64,000 bases of DNA from Klebsiella huaxiensis (GTDB taxonomy: Bacteria; Pseudomonadota; Gammaproteobacteria; Enterobacterales; Enterobacteriaceae): contig NZ_CP036175.1 of NCBI RefSeq assembly GCF_003261575.2, forward strand, positions 2,604,001-2,668,000, read 5' to 3'. The position numbers and the translations under genes are program-made. Positions 43,260 through 50,910 of the stretch are shown here, piece after piece; position 1 is the stretch's first letter, and each line of letters starts with the position of its first letter. The notes beneath the pieces are model-generated. The model saw only the letters and a list, made by a program, of their open reading frames with translations. It was not told the origin of the DNA and made no database searches.

Positions 43260-44611
43260 CGCCAGTGTGGAAAAACGAAGATCTGGAAGGGGCGGTCATC
43301 GGCGCTATATTTTTACGCCGTGCCGACCCTGAGGTACTGGATATTCTTTCCCGGCTGCCAGCGAGTACCTTCTCAGTGCGTCAGTACCGTGAAATTTACA
43401 CAGGTATTTGCCGTCAGGCCCGCGGCGGCGGGGTGATTGATCCGCTGCTGCTGTGCGAAACACTGCCGGCACTTCAGACAACCATCCTGGAAGCCACCCG
43501 CGTAAGCTGGGCGAAATCCGCACTGGTCTCTTATGTTGATGTGCTCCTTCGTAATGCCGGCGTTCGTGATGCTCAGGCTGTGCTTGAAACGGCACTGGAA
43601 CAAATCAGGACTGCCAGCAACGGCGACGCAGCTCTCGCCGCTCTGGAGTCGGCAAAACAGGCCATGTCCGCCATCGACATTTCAGCCGACATCGTGCAGC
43701 CCGTGCATATTTCAGACCTGCTCGTCGCGGTGACTGATGAGGTTGAATCCCGCAGCGAGGGAAGGGAAGAGACTCGCTGTCTGCTTACCGGGATTGAGGA
43801 TCTTGATGAGAAAACGGGCGGTATCGAGTTAACAGATTTGGTGTTTATCGCCGCACGCCCTTCAATGGGGAAAACCGAGCTGGCGCTGGACATCATCGAC
43901 AAAGTATCCGCCCAGGGGCACGGTGTGCTGTTTTTCAGCATGGAAATGTCCGATACCCAGATCGCAAAACGCATGGTTTCGGCATCGGGTGGCATGCCAG
44001 TATCCCGCCTGAAGGCCGCAGGCCAGTTTGAAGACGAAGACTGGGCGAGATTCTTTAACGGCATGGAGCGGCTGGCCACTCGCAATATCTGGATCACCGA
44101 TGCCACCGATCTGACCGTCGAACAGATCCACCAGACTGCTACGCGTTATCAACTGGAGCATCCGGAGATTGCGCTGGTGGTCATCGATTACCTGGCACTT
44201 ATCAAAATCCAGAGTAACGCGCGTTATGACCTTGCCGTGGGTGAAGTCTCCAAGGGGCTCAAGCGACTGGCCAAGGCTAACAAAACCCCCGTTATCGCAC
44301 TGAGCCAGCTTTCCCGAGGCGTGGAGTCACGACCCAATAAACGCCCCATGAACTCCGACATGAAGAACTCCGGTGAGATTGAGGCGGATGCTGACCTGAT
44401 CCTGATGCTGTACCGCGATGAGGTTTACAACCCGGAATCCCCGGCAAAGGGCATTGCCGAGATCAACGTGACAAAACAACGCAATGGTGAACTGGGAACC
44501 ATCTACCGCCGATTCTATAACGGTCACTTCCTGCCGATCGACCAGGAAGAAGCGCGGCAGCGTTCAATGCCTAAGCCGAAACCGCAGCAACGCCGCTATG
44601 CAAAATCCTGA
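43256..44611 (+). CDS. DnaB-like replicative helicase
   Basis: 451 aa. The N-terminal helical domain is followed by the RecA-type motor: ARPSMGKTELALD (Walker A, about residue 200), FFSMEMS, VVIDYLALI (Walker B) and LSQLSRGVE. Together with the O-like and DnaC-like proteins, the phage encodes its own initiator, loader and helicase. Confidence 0.93.
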   Translation: MTPVWKNEDLEGAVIGAIFLRRADPEVLDILSRLPASTFSVRQYREIYTGICRQARGGGVIDPLLLCETLPALQTTILEATRVSWAKSALVSYVDVLLRNAGVRDAQAVLETALEQIRTASNGDAALAALESAKQAMSAIDISADIVQPVHISDLLVAVTDEVESRSEGREETRCLLTGIEDLDEKTGGIELTDLVFIAARPSMGKTELALDIIDKVSAQGHGVLFFSMEMSDTQIAKRMVSASGGMPVSRLKAAGQFEDEDWARFFNGMERLATRNIWITDATDLTVEQIHQTATRYQLEHPEIALVVIDYLALIKIQSNARYDLAVGEVSKGLKRLAKANKTPVIALSQLSRGVESRPNKRPMNSDMKNSGEIEADADLILMLYRDEVYNPESPAKGIAEINVTKQRNGELGTIYRRFYNGHFLPIDQEEARQRSMPKPKPQQRRYAKS

Positions 44612-44620
44612 GGAGAAAAA

Positions 44621-45436
44621 ATGAAACTGGAAGCATCGTTAAAGCACTTCAGCCCTCAGGGCATGCACATCAGCGACGACGTGAAAAGCACATCGCCGAA
44701 TCGCCTGAACGGTACAGACGTTATGACCGGGATCGGGGTGACCAGCAGCCGGGCACGGTTCGGGCTGGCGGCGTTCTTCGGTAAGGCGGGCATTAGTAAG
44801 ACCGATGAGCAGCTGGCAGTTCAGGCGCTGGCACGGTATGCCATAGATTCAGCACCAAAGAACGTGCGAAAGGCCGCAGGTAAAGGGCTGGGGCGCTGCT
44901 GCCTGGTGCTGGCGCAGTTTGCCTTTGCAGAGTATTCCCGTTCAGCGGAAACCACGGGAGCCTGCAGGGTATGCCATGGCACAGGGAAGATTGAAACCAC
45001 CACCACGGAGCGCAAAGTCACATACCCGTGGGGCAAAGCGCCATATTGGGCGAAAAGGTCACGCGCTGTTCGTCCGTCCGACTGGGAGAAGTGGACCGAA
45101 GTAACAACCATCGTCAACGGCAAGTGTGAAGCCTGTGACGGCAAGGGGAAAGTAAACGCCCGCTGTCGCTGCGGTGGCTCCGGTCAGGTGCTGGACCGCA
45201 AAGAAACAAAAGAGCAGGGAGCACCGGTATATAAAACCTGTGAGCGCTGTTCGGGGAATGGTTTCACCAGCGTCAAGTCAGCGAACGCACACCGGGCGAT
45301 CCAGATGTACATACCTGACTTACATCAGTCCTCATGGTCACGCAACTGGAAGCCGTTTTATGAGGTGCTGGTGGATATGCTGCGTCAGGGTGAGCGACAA
45401 GCGGTGGTAGAATTCGAGAAGGTAACAACTTACTAA
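44621..45436 (+). CDS. Late antiterminator, Q-like (phage 82/PF03589 type)
   Basis: 271 aa. Two zinc-finger-like blocks with DnaJ-type repeats (CRVCHGTGKIE, CEACDGKGKV, CRCGGSGQV, CERCSGNGF) lie in the centre. The C-terminal MYIPDLHQSSWSRNWKPFYEVL resembles this Q family. It modifies RNA polymerase at the late promoter just downstream so that it passes the terminator there. Confidence 0.85.
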   Translation: MKLEASLKHFSPQGMHISDDVKSTSPNRLNGTDVMTGIGVTSSRARFGLAAFFGKAGISKTDEQLAVQALARYAIDSAPKNVRKAAGKGLGRCCLVLAQFAFAEYSRSAETTGACRVCHGTGKIETTTTERKVTYPWGKAPYWAKRSRAVRPSDWEKWTEVTTIVNGKCEACDGKGKVNARCRCGGSGQVLDRKETKEQGAPVYKTCERCSGNGFTSVKSANAHRAIQMYIPDLHQSSWSRNWKPFYEVLVDMLRQGERQAVVEFEKVTTY

Positions 45437-45477
45437 AGTGATCGGAGCAAATGGCGGCAAATCTTTGCACGATAGAG

Positions 45478-45507
45478 TTGACTTTGCATAAAGTTGTCCT
45501 GTATGCT
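45478..45507 (+). promoter_or_regulatory. Candidate late promoter pR'
   Basis: TTGACT (45478-45483) and TATGCT (45502-45507) are separated by 18 bp, about 40 bp after the Q-like gene. A terminator lies about 40 bp further on, the layout of a Q-controlled late promoter. Confidence 0.65.
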
Positions 45508-45548
45508 TTCAATCGTGGGATATAGCGTCCGTACGAAATCAATCAATG

Positions 45549-45580
45549 AAACCCTGCCACCCGGCGGGGTTTTTGCTTTT
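45549..45580 (+). terminator. Late terminator tR'
   Basis: AAACCCTGCC and GGCGGGGTTT form a 10-bp stem (one G-U) with an ACCC loop, followed by TTTTTGCTTTT. It blocks late transcription without Q. Confidence 0.85.
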
Positions 45581-45593
45581 CTGGAGGCCTCTG

Positions 45594-45863
45594 ATGCATG
45601 GCGAAAACCAACAGCCATATTTTTTTAACCCGGGCATGACCACACAACAGCTTGAACACTGGCTTGGGCAACAAAAAGCCCATCTTGCATGCTTCAATCG
45701 TCTGGTGGCAGAAAAAGCCGCTCTTGAGGAGCGACTGAGTCAGGTCTCTGCGGAGATTGAGCGAATAGCTACTGGCGGGCTTGAAGGAATGCTGAGTTTT
45801 CCCTGGGAGCCCAGTCCTCTTGTGGAAAATCCTCAACAGGGTAGTGGCCGGTCGGCAGATTGA
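45594..45863 (+). CDS. Phage protein, 89 aa, coiled-coil
   Basis: 89 aa from the ATG at 45594, with GGAGG seven bases upstream. It opens MHGENQQPYFFNPGMTTQQL, and a helical Glu/Ala-rich segment (about 33-60) suggests a coiled coil. Its last ~95 bp overlap, on the other strand, the end of the ECs1072-like gene. Function unknown. Confidence 0.6.
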   Translation: MHGENQQPYFFNPGMTTQQLEHWLGQQKAHLACFNRLVAEKAALEERLSQVSAEIERIATGGLEGMLSFPWEPSPLVENPQQGSGRSAD

Positions 45864-46215
45864 GTGATGCCAGGAAGGCCGCAGCATCCTTCGACATATA
45901 ACCTGGCTTAAGTTGACTGGCAATGATAAAAAGGCTGTCATTTAGCGAGAGATCTCTGATCTCTTCAAGCTTCCACTTGGTCATTTCGAAGACCAGATGA
46001 TGTAGAGCCTTTTCGTTATCAAGATAATAATAATCGGATGAAAAATGTTTTCTGTATTCATCGAGAACACATTCAAGAGTGAATATTTGCCCGATCCGAT
46101 ACCAAACCTGCCTGGCCCGGTAGCTGTTTGAGTCTGCCAGTGACGTTTGAGGGAAGTCATTATTTTGACAAACCCTGGTCTTGATTATTTGTAAAAGGTC
46201 TGAGTATTTACTCAT
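45769..46215 (-). CDS. ECs1072-family phage-associated protein (leftward, in the late leader)
   Basis: 148 aa from an ATG at 46215. It looks like a genuine soluble protein (RARQVWYRIGQIFTLECVLD, LHHLVFEMTKWKLEEIRDL) and, as I recall, resembles the ECs1072 family found in many lambdoid prophages. It reads against the late operon between Q and lysis, so it may be expressed in the lysogen. Function unknown; family assignment is from memory. Confidence 0.65.
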   Translation of the reverse strand: MSKYSDLLQIIKTRVCQNNDFPQTSLADSNSYRARQVWYRIGQIFTLECVLDEYRKHFSSDYYYLDNEKALHHLVFEMTKWKLEEIRDLSLNDSLFIIASQLKPGYMSKDAAAFLASLNLPTGHYPVEDFPQEDWAPRENSAFLQARQ

Positions 46216-46264
46216 TTTTTGCACCAGTGATGTTTTAATCTTTTGCGAATTAATGTTATCAAAG

Positions 46265-46354
46265 ATGAAAACAGGTCGCTACATGCTGGTAACATTGGGC
46301 TGGGCAGTTATGGTGAGTCAACACATCGCACAGGCCGTGTGTGTTGAAACATGA
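46265..46354 (+). CDS. 29-aa hydrophobic peptide (tentative)
   Basis: An ATG at 46265 reads MKTGRYMLVTLGWAVMVSQ and then a short polar end with one Cys. It is a possible small membrane peptide in the late leader. The ribosome site is poor. Confidence 0.3.
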   Translation: MKTGRYMLVTLGWAVMVSQHIAQAVCVET

Positions 46355-46380
46355 AAGGCTGAATGTTAAATTTGAGTTGT

Positions 46381-46495
46381 GGTGAATCCCCCTATGCGGA
46401 GGGGCATTGCCAGTCTGATATGTTTTTTTGCGCATTGCGAGTCGTCTGTGGACTGGCGGCGACTTACCGGGAGGCACCCGGCACCACACCTAATA
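46381..46495. ncRNA. Structured non-coding segment in the late leader (tentative)
   Basis: No gene fits, but several stems are nested: ATCCCCC with GGGG (46386-46404), AGTCG with CGACT (46441-46465), and CCGGG-AGGCA-CCCGG (46468-46482). A UUCG-capped terminator follows at 46517. The segment resembles, from memory, conserved small-RNA-like leaders in other lambdoid prophages. The name and function are not established. Confidence 0.3.
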
Positions 46496-46516
46496 AAAAA
46501 TGATGATAGCTGTAAG

Positions 46517-46537
46517 GCCCACTTCGGTGGGCTTTTT
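46517..46537 (+). terminator. UUCG-loop terminator in the late leader
   Basis: GCCCAC-TTCG-GTGGGC followed by five T. Confidence 0.85.
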
Positions 46538-46545
46538 CTTTGGGC

Positions 46546-46575
46546 AAAAAAAAGCCCGCATGGTTTCATGCAGGC
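46546..46575 (-). terminator. Leftward terminator
   Basis: Read leftward, GCCTGCATG-AAAC-CATGCGGGC (one mismatch) is followed by eight T. It would stop leftward transcripts before the ECs1072-like gene. Confidence 0.75.
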
Positions 46576-46678
46576 AAGGCAGTTACATTTAGATTTTGTC
46601 CCGGTATATGTTTTTTGTCCGGAAGTCGAAAGATACTGTCTCGAATACATTTTGTAAATAACGGATTCAAATCACAAG

Positions 46679-46702
46679 GCCATGCATTTGCATGGCTTTT
46701 TT
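46679..46702 (+). terminator. Terminator before the lysis genes
   Basis: GCCATGC-ATTT-GCATGGC followed by six T. It is the third terminator-like stem between pR' and the holin. Confidence 0.8.
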
Positions 46703-46900
46703 ATTTGTGCCACCAGAGCATCATTCACTCTGTGCTTTGTCGTTAATCCATCTGGCGGCCATTCATACAGGCCCACTGTCTGACTGGCTCATAACCCAAT
46801 CCGGGCAGGTTAAAGAGCGCGGGATTCCTAACCCCGCAATCGCTAACAGGGCCGCCTATTCCTTTCTCGCACAGCACCCCGTTAAACCGGAGGTGAAACT
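46703..46900. other. Gap before the holin
   Basis: A frame open from 46692 to 46943 reads protein-like residues in its second half (SDWLITQSGQVKERGIPNP). Its only ATG is inside the terminator stem and it runs into the holin in another frame. It may be a gene remnant or an alternative-start small gene; I do not call it. Confidence 0.3.
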
Positions 46901-47212
46901 ATGGCAAATCGTATGCAAGACAAAGAGAGCATGGCCGGAATAACCTGGCTGGCTCTGCTGATCATTGCTGGTTGGGGCGGTCTGGTCCGATTCCTGATGG
47001 ATGTGAAGCAGGGTAAAGCGAAATGGAGCTGGATAAATGCTCTTGCGCAGATCGTCGTTTCGGCATTTGCCGGGGTTATTGCAGGGTTAATAAGTATTGA
47101 AAGCGGGGCAAGCATTTACATGATTCTGGCATCTGCTGGGGTTAGTGGTGCTATGGGTTCTGTTGCCCTCACGTATTTCTGGGAACGTATTACCGGAGTG
47201 AAAGCACAATGA
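46901..47212 (+). CDS. Phage holin
   Basis: 103 aa with GGAGGTGA before the ATG. Three hydrophobic stretches (about 13-32, 45-65, 70-92) are separated by a basic loop (KQGKAKW). The layout fits a class I-type holin and the position before the endolysin is decisive. The stop overlaps the endolysin ATG by 4 bp. Confidence 0.82.
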   Translation: MANRMQDKESMAGITWLALLIIAGWGGLVRFLMDVKQGKAKWSWINALAQIVVSAFAGVIAGLISIESGASIYMILASAGVSGAMGSVALTYFWERITGVKAQ

Positions 47213-47751
47213 CAGCAGATCAGATTATCGAGGGTATCCTCGGAAAAGAAGGTGGTTACGTTGATCACCCTTCAGACAAAGGTGGCCCGACCCGCTGGGG
47301 TATTACTCAGAATACCGCCCGCGCTTACGGCTATAGCGGCGATATGAAGGCGTTACCACGGGATAAAGCCAAAGCCATTTACCTGTCGCAATACTGGACG
47401 GAACCAAAGTTCGACCGCATCGCCGAGTTGTCGCCAGCCATTGCACAAGAATTGTGTGACACAGGCGTAAACATGGGGCCGCGCGTTGCCAGTACATTCC
47501 TGCAGCGCTGGTTAACGGCGCTGAATATGCAGGGCAATCTCTATCCAGACCTTAAACCCGATGGAGCGATAGGCAATATAACCATCGCCGCCCTTAAGAG
47601 TTACCTGGCGGTTCGCGGCAAAGACGGTGAAACAACATTGCTTAAAGCGCTTAATTGCAGCCAGGGCGCTCGCTATCTGGAGTTAGCCGAAGCGAGGCCA
47701 GCTAACGAGGCGTTTCTATATGGCTGGGTTAAAGAGCGGGTGAGCCTATGA
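47209..47751 (+). CDS. Endolysin, glycoside hydrolase family 108
   Basis: 180 aa. The GH108 N-terminal motif is clear: catalytic Glu14 in KEGGYVDHPSDKGGPTRWGIT-like sequence, then LYPDLKPDGAIGN towards the C-terminal peptidoglycan-binding part. It cleaves the glycan backbone. No signal or anchor segment is visible, so release depends on the holin. Confidence 0.93.
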   Translation: MTADQIIEGILGKEGGYVDHPSDKGGPTRWGITQNTARAYGYSGDMKALPRDKAKAIYLSQYWTEPKFDRIAELSPAIAQELCDTGVNMGPRVASTFLQRWLTALNMQGNLYPDLKPDGAIGNITIAALKSYLAVRGKDGETTLLKALNCSQGARYLELAEARPANEAFLYGWVKERVSL

Positions 47752-48089
47752 AGATGATTATTTTCGCTCTGCTGGCGCTGGTGGCCGTGCTCGTTCTGTT
47801 GTTACTGCGCAAATATACCCGGCTGGAGTTCGTTGGGCATGCCCGATTGCTGCTTAAAACATGGTCTGTCCGCCTGGGCGCTGCCGGCGCGTTGGTCGGT
47901 GTATGGGCTCAATCATTCCCGGATGCTGCTCTTCATGCTTGGGCAATTCTGCCGCAGGATATCAAAGGTATTCTGCCGCCTAACGTTGTGGCGATGATTA
48001 GCCCGGCGCTGGTGGTGCTCGCCATCCTTTCTCAATACGTCAGACAGCCAAAACTGAAAGAAACAGCTGATGAGCAGCAGGAGTCGTAA
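47748..48089 (+). CDS. Membrane protein of the lysis cassette, 113 aa
   Basis: 113 aa with an N-terminal hydrophobic helix (about 2-20), two more hydrophobic stretches (about 40-60, 80-98) and a polar tail. It overlaps the endolysin by 4 bp and the spanin gene by 1 bp. It could be a second holin or antiholin-type membrane protein; from memory it resembles uncharacterised DUF7940-like phage proteins. Confidence 0.7.
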   Translation: MKMIIFALLALVAVLVLLLLRKYTRLEFVGHARLLLKTWSVRLGAAGALVGVWAQSFPDAALHAWAILPQDIKGILPPNVVAMISPALVVLAILSQYVRQPKLKETADEQQES

Positions 48090-48358
48090 TGAGCCTTGAA
48101 ATTATCACCGGACTGGCGGTCGTTCTCTTTGGCTTAATCGCTGGCGCATTTGGCATTGGCCATGTACGCGGAACAAGTAAGGCAGAAGCCAAAGCCGAGC
48201 AGCAGCGAACCGAAGAGAATGCTGTCGCTAACGTCGCCGTGGCAGAACGGAAGGCGCAAGCAACGAAAGGGGCCAGCGATGTACAGCAGACTGTTAGCCA
48301 TATGCCTGATGACGATGTTGATCGGGAGCTGCGCGAAAACTTTACCCGCAAAACCTGA
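48089..48358 (+). CDS. Inner-membrane spanin (Rz-like)
   Basis: 89 aa: a single N-terminal membrane helix (about 4-25) followed by an Ala/Glu/Lys-rich periplasmic coiled coil. It is paired with a lipoprotein gene embedded in a shifted frame, the hallmark of Rz/Rz1. Confidence 0.82.
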   Translation: MSLEIITGLAVVLFGLIAGAFGIGHVRGTSKAEAKAEQQRTEENAVANVAVAERKAQATKGASDVQQTVSHMPDDDVDRELRENFTRKT

Positions 48359-48509
48359 GGTCATCGATACCGCCTGCAGCTGGGTGCGGATCATCTACCT
48401 GACCGACCACGACATCGACGTGCTGGATATGCAGACCAAGCGCGACATTCTGGCGCATAACAAATCAGTGCAGGCGAACTGTCTGACGAAACCTACTAAT
48501 AATAGGTAA
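48279..48509 (+). CDS. Outer-membrane spanin lipoprotein (Rz1-like), overlapping Rz
   Basis: 76 aa from the ATG at 48279 (AAAGGGG upstream), in another frame and overlapping the last 80 bp of the Rz-like gene. The signal peptide ends in lipobox LIGSC (lipidated Cys18). It links to Rz across the periplasm to fuse the membranes at lysis. Confidence 0.85.
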   Translation: MYSRLLAICLMTMLIGSCAKTLPAKPEVIDTACSWVRIIYLTDHDIDVLDMQTKRDILAHNKSVQANCLTKPTNNR

Positions 48510-48594
48510 ATTCATGCTTGCTGATTGGCGGTTAACACGCTAGTTGTTCGTGATAAAATTCCTGGGGTGATGTTTTCTTAAAGGAATTCGTGAT

Positions 48595-48780
48595 ATGGAC
48601 GTGCTAATTGACAGTGCCCTCGAAGGCTATTTTTTTCTCTTACTCGATATGTGGCCAGTTTTGATTGTTGCTTTCGCAGGGTTGGCCATCTCATTTTATG
48701 GCGTTTTAATGCGTAGAACTGCGGTCACCTTCATTCTACTTGCAGCGATAATAGGAACTGCAGGTTCGATTTATGCTTAA
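48595..48780 (+). CDS. 61-aa two-helix membrane protein
   Basis: 61 aa with AAAGGA eight bases upstream. Two hydrophobic helices (about 12-35 and 42-60) are separated by a short basic loop (MRRT). It lies just after the lysis cassette. Function unknown; possible superinfection-exclusion or cargo gene. Confidence 0.6.
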   Translation: MDVLIDSALEGYFFLLLDMWPVLIVAFAGLAISFYGVLMRRTAVTFILLAAIIGTAGSIYA

Positions 48781-48927
48781 TTCAGACTGCAGACAATATG
48801 CACCAAGTCAACTGCCAGAAAGGTAAGTGACATTAGTCAAAGTTAAATGAGATTCGTCTTAATTGCTTTAGTGCCTGGGCGTAGATTGAAGATGCTGCAA
48901 TCAGCAGTATCACTCTGGGACATAACA

Positions 48928-49137
48928 ATGGGACAGTATTATTACGTTAATAAAAATGTTCAGGCAAACGGCGATCATGAAGTACATGTCACCGGATGCA
49001 CCTTTATGCCTGCATCAGAAAACCGTGTGTACCTTGGTGTTTTTGATAGTTGTCGTCCTGCGGTATTGGAGGCGAAGAAATATTATTCACAATCAAATGG
49101 TTGCTATTACTGCTGTAGGGCTTGCCATACTTCGTAG
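48928..49137 (+). CDS. 69-aa cysteine-rich small protein
   Basis: 69 aa from the ATG at 48928, opening MGQYYYVNKNVQANGDHEVH. Six cysteines: CTF near 24, one near 42, and the cluster NGCYYCCRACHTS at the C-terminus with a His, suggesting metal binding. It resembles a small protein family seen in enterobacterial genomes, but I cannot name it. A terminator follows, so it may be an independent cargo gene. Confidence 0.6.
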   Translation: MGQYYYVNKNVQANGDHEVHVTGCTFMPASENRVYLGVFDSCRPAVLEAKKYYSQSNGCYYCCRACHTS

Positions 49138-49156
49138 TTGATCAAACGTAATCACC

Positions 49157-49182
49157 AAGGTCGCCACTGGCGGCCTTTTTTA
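49157..49182 (+). terminator. Terminator after the cysteine-rich gene
   Basis: AAGGTCGCC-ACT-GGCGGCCTT (one G-U pair) followed by a run of T. Confidence 0.8.
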
Positions 49183-49205
49183 TTACCAGAAGCAGGAGAA
49201 GAAGC

Positions 49206-49406
49206 ATGTTAACAGTAAAAGTGATGTCGCCTGGTGGCGGCGAAGAAATCCATTGCGGACTGAGTGTTGGTTTCAATCCTAATCAGCAGAGCATTGCCGT
49301 ATCGGGAATGGACCAGAACGTGTTCCTGAAGCAGGGAGAGGTGGCCTATGTGATGAACGCAAACGGTAAGACCATTTCACGTTACGAACACTTGGAACGA
49401 CAGTAG
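49206..49406 (+). CDS. 66-aa phage protein
   Basis: 66 aa (MLTVKVMSPGGGEEIHCGLS...), beta-rich by pattern, with GGAGAAGAAGC upstream. Unknown function. The following stretch (49407-49591) contains no clear gene. Confidence 0.55.
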   Translation: MLTVKVMSPGGGEEIHCGLSVGFNPNQQSIAVSGMDQNVFLKQGEVAYVMNANGKTISRYEHLERQ

Positions 49407-49591
49407 GCATTACAGGAGCCACAATAAAGTGGCTTCGATAATGTTTATTTAATGCTGATTGGGCGATGAATAAATTCATATCACAGAATTTTATATAAGT
49501 TTAGATGCGTGACGCTCTCCGAATTCTCGGGGATGTATCAGCGACACCCAGCGGATTGTTCTGTATTGGCATCAACGCAAAGCGAGGCACC

Positions 49592-49978
49592 ATGAGCGAC
49601 ACAGCAAATGAACTATCAGGCGCAGCTGAAGATGTTCTGCATGCGCTTTTCTTCCGTGGTGCGCTGGAGTCTGGCGACCTACCTTCTAAATCAGGCGCTG
49701 CTGAATTAAGGGCTGCTGGTCTGGCAGAAACCAGGACATTACGTGCCCAGCATCGAACGGAGAACCACTTTACCTTTCTGACAAAAGAAGGGCAGGAATG
49801 CGCAATCCGTTATCTGGTGAATTCTGATTATGGCATCCAGCGCAACAACCCTGAAAATCCCATTATCATCATAGCTAACCTCAATGCAGCGCCGAGCCTT
49901 GAGCAGATTGAAACAATAAGAAAGTCTGTTGAAAAAGCTATGGTTCAGACCTACGCACATCTGAGACGCATCTTATAG
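49592..49978 (+). CDS. Phage protein, 128 aa, unknown
   Basis: 128 aa from the ATG at 49592 (GAGG five bases upstream); the longer frame from 49505 lacks a ribosome site. The N-terminal half resembles a winged helix by pattern (DVLHALFFRGALESGDLPSK, AAELRAAGLAE). No family assigned. It precedes the HNH gene by 8 bp. Confidence 0.6.
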   Translation: MSDTANELSGAAEDVLHALFFRGALESGDLPSKSGAAELRAAGLAETRTLRAQHRTENHFTFLTKEGQECAIRYLVNSDYGIQRNNPENPIIIIANLNAAPSLEQIETIRKSVEKAMVQTYAHLRRIL

Positions 49979-49986
49979 GCGGGAGC

Positions 49987-50328
49987 ATGAACAAAGAGCC
50001 CCGCATCTATGGCAGCAAGTGGAACCGTGAACGTCTTATCTTCCTTCGTGCGCATCCCTTATGCGTCATGTGCCAGGAGCAAGGCAGGGTGGCAGCGGCA
50101 ACGGTGGTTGACCACATCACCCCGCACAAACTGAAAGAGGCTCTGCGCTCTGGTGACAGCCAGGCAATAGCGAAAGCGCAAAAGCTTTTCTGGAGCCGGA
50201 AGAACTGGCAAGGGCTGTGTAAGCAGCACCATGACTCAACGAAGCAGCGAATGGAGAAGCGCGGCACCGTTATCGGCTGCGATGAAAGCGGTATTCCGCT
50301 TGATCCAAATTCTCACTGGTTCAGATAA
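49987..50328 (+). CDS. HNH endonuclease of the packaging module
   Basis: 113 aa. Zinc/HNH features: CVMC, VVDHITPHKL (His-Asp-His), and LCKQHHDSTKQR. HNH proteins next to terminase genes in HK97-like phages help cut at cos during packaging. It stands 118 bp before the small terminase. Confidence 0.9.
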   Translation: MNKEPRIYGSKWNRERLIFLRAHPLCVMCQEQGRVAAATVVDHITPHKLKEALRSGDSQAIAKAQKLFWSRKNWQGLCKQHHDSTKQRMEKRGTVIGCDESGIPLDPNSHWFR

Positions 50329-50340
50329 CGTCAATTCCAT

Positions 50341-50425
50341 AGGGGAGGGGCGGGTCAAAAGTTCAGAAGTCTGACCCGAAATGACCGCCGCCCATCCTTT
50401 TTGTGCACAACCGCGAAATGAAAAG
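50341..50425. other. Candidate cos region
   Basis: The 117-bp gap between HNH and terS holds a G-rich block (AGGGGAGGGGCGGGTCAAAA) and inverted repeats GGGTCA/TGACCC (50352-50377). Many HK97-like phages with HNH and P27 terminase have cos here. The cleavage site cannot be fixed by reading. Confidence 0.4.
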
Positions 50426-50445
50426 TTTTTTTCTGGGAGGTTCCG

Positions 50446-50910
50446 ATGGCAGGAAGACGCCCGAAACCGACCCATCTCAAAGTGGTAACCGGTAATCCGG
50501 GAAAACGAAAACTCAACGATAAAGAACCCACGCCAGCGCGAGAAATACCCAGCCCTCCGGCGCATCTCACCGACTGGGGAAAAGTAGCCTGGGGAAAACT
50601 CACCATGCTACTCGACGGAATGGGGATTCTGACCGTTGCAGATACGCTGGCGCTGGAGCGTCTTTGCGATATTTATGCCGACATTTTGCAGCTGCGCCTC
50701 ACTATCGCCGATGAGGGCCGAACATATACGGTGCAGACCGATGGCGGCTTTTTGATTAAGGCAAATCCGGCTGTGGCCATGCTGGCCGACGCTGATCGCC
50801 GTTTCAAAAGTTATCTGGTTGAATTCGGTCTTACGCCTGCAGCCAGGACGAAGGTGAAAGTAGATGGTGGAGAAAAAGAAGAAGACCCGCTCAACCAGTT
50901 CTTCGGTTGA
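50446..50910 (+). CDS. Terminase small subunit, P27 family
   Basis: 154 aa. The N-terminus MAGRRPKPTHLKVVTGNPGK is the P27-family signature, followed by a helical DNA-recognition region. GGAGG precedes the ATG. The end overlaps the large subunit by 47 bp in another frame. Confidence 0.9.
   Translation: MAGRRPKPTHLKVVTGNPGKRKLNDKEPTPAREIPSPPAHLTDWGKVAWGKLTMLLDGMGILTVADTLALERLCDIYADILQLRLTIADEGRTYTVQTDGGFLIKANPAVAMLADADRRFKSYLVEFGLTPAARTKVKVDGGEKEEDPLNQFFG

Noticed and set aside
46760..46850. Possible tRNA in the gap before the holin
   Set aside because: A CTCATAA-like loop is present but no cloverleaf, acceptor stem or T-loop can be built around it.
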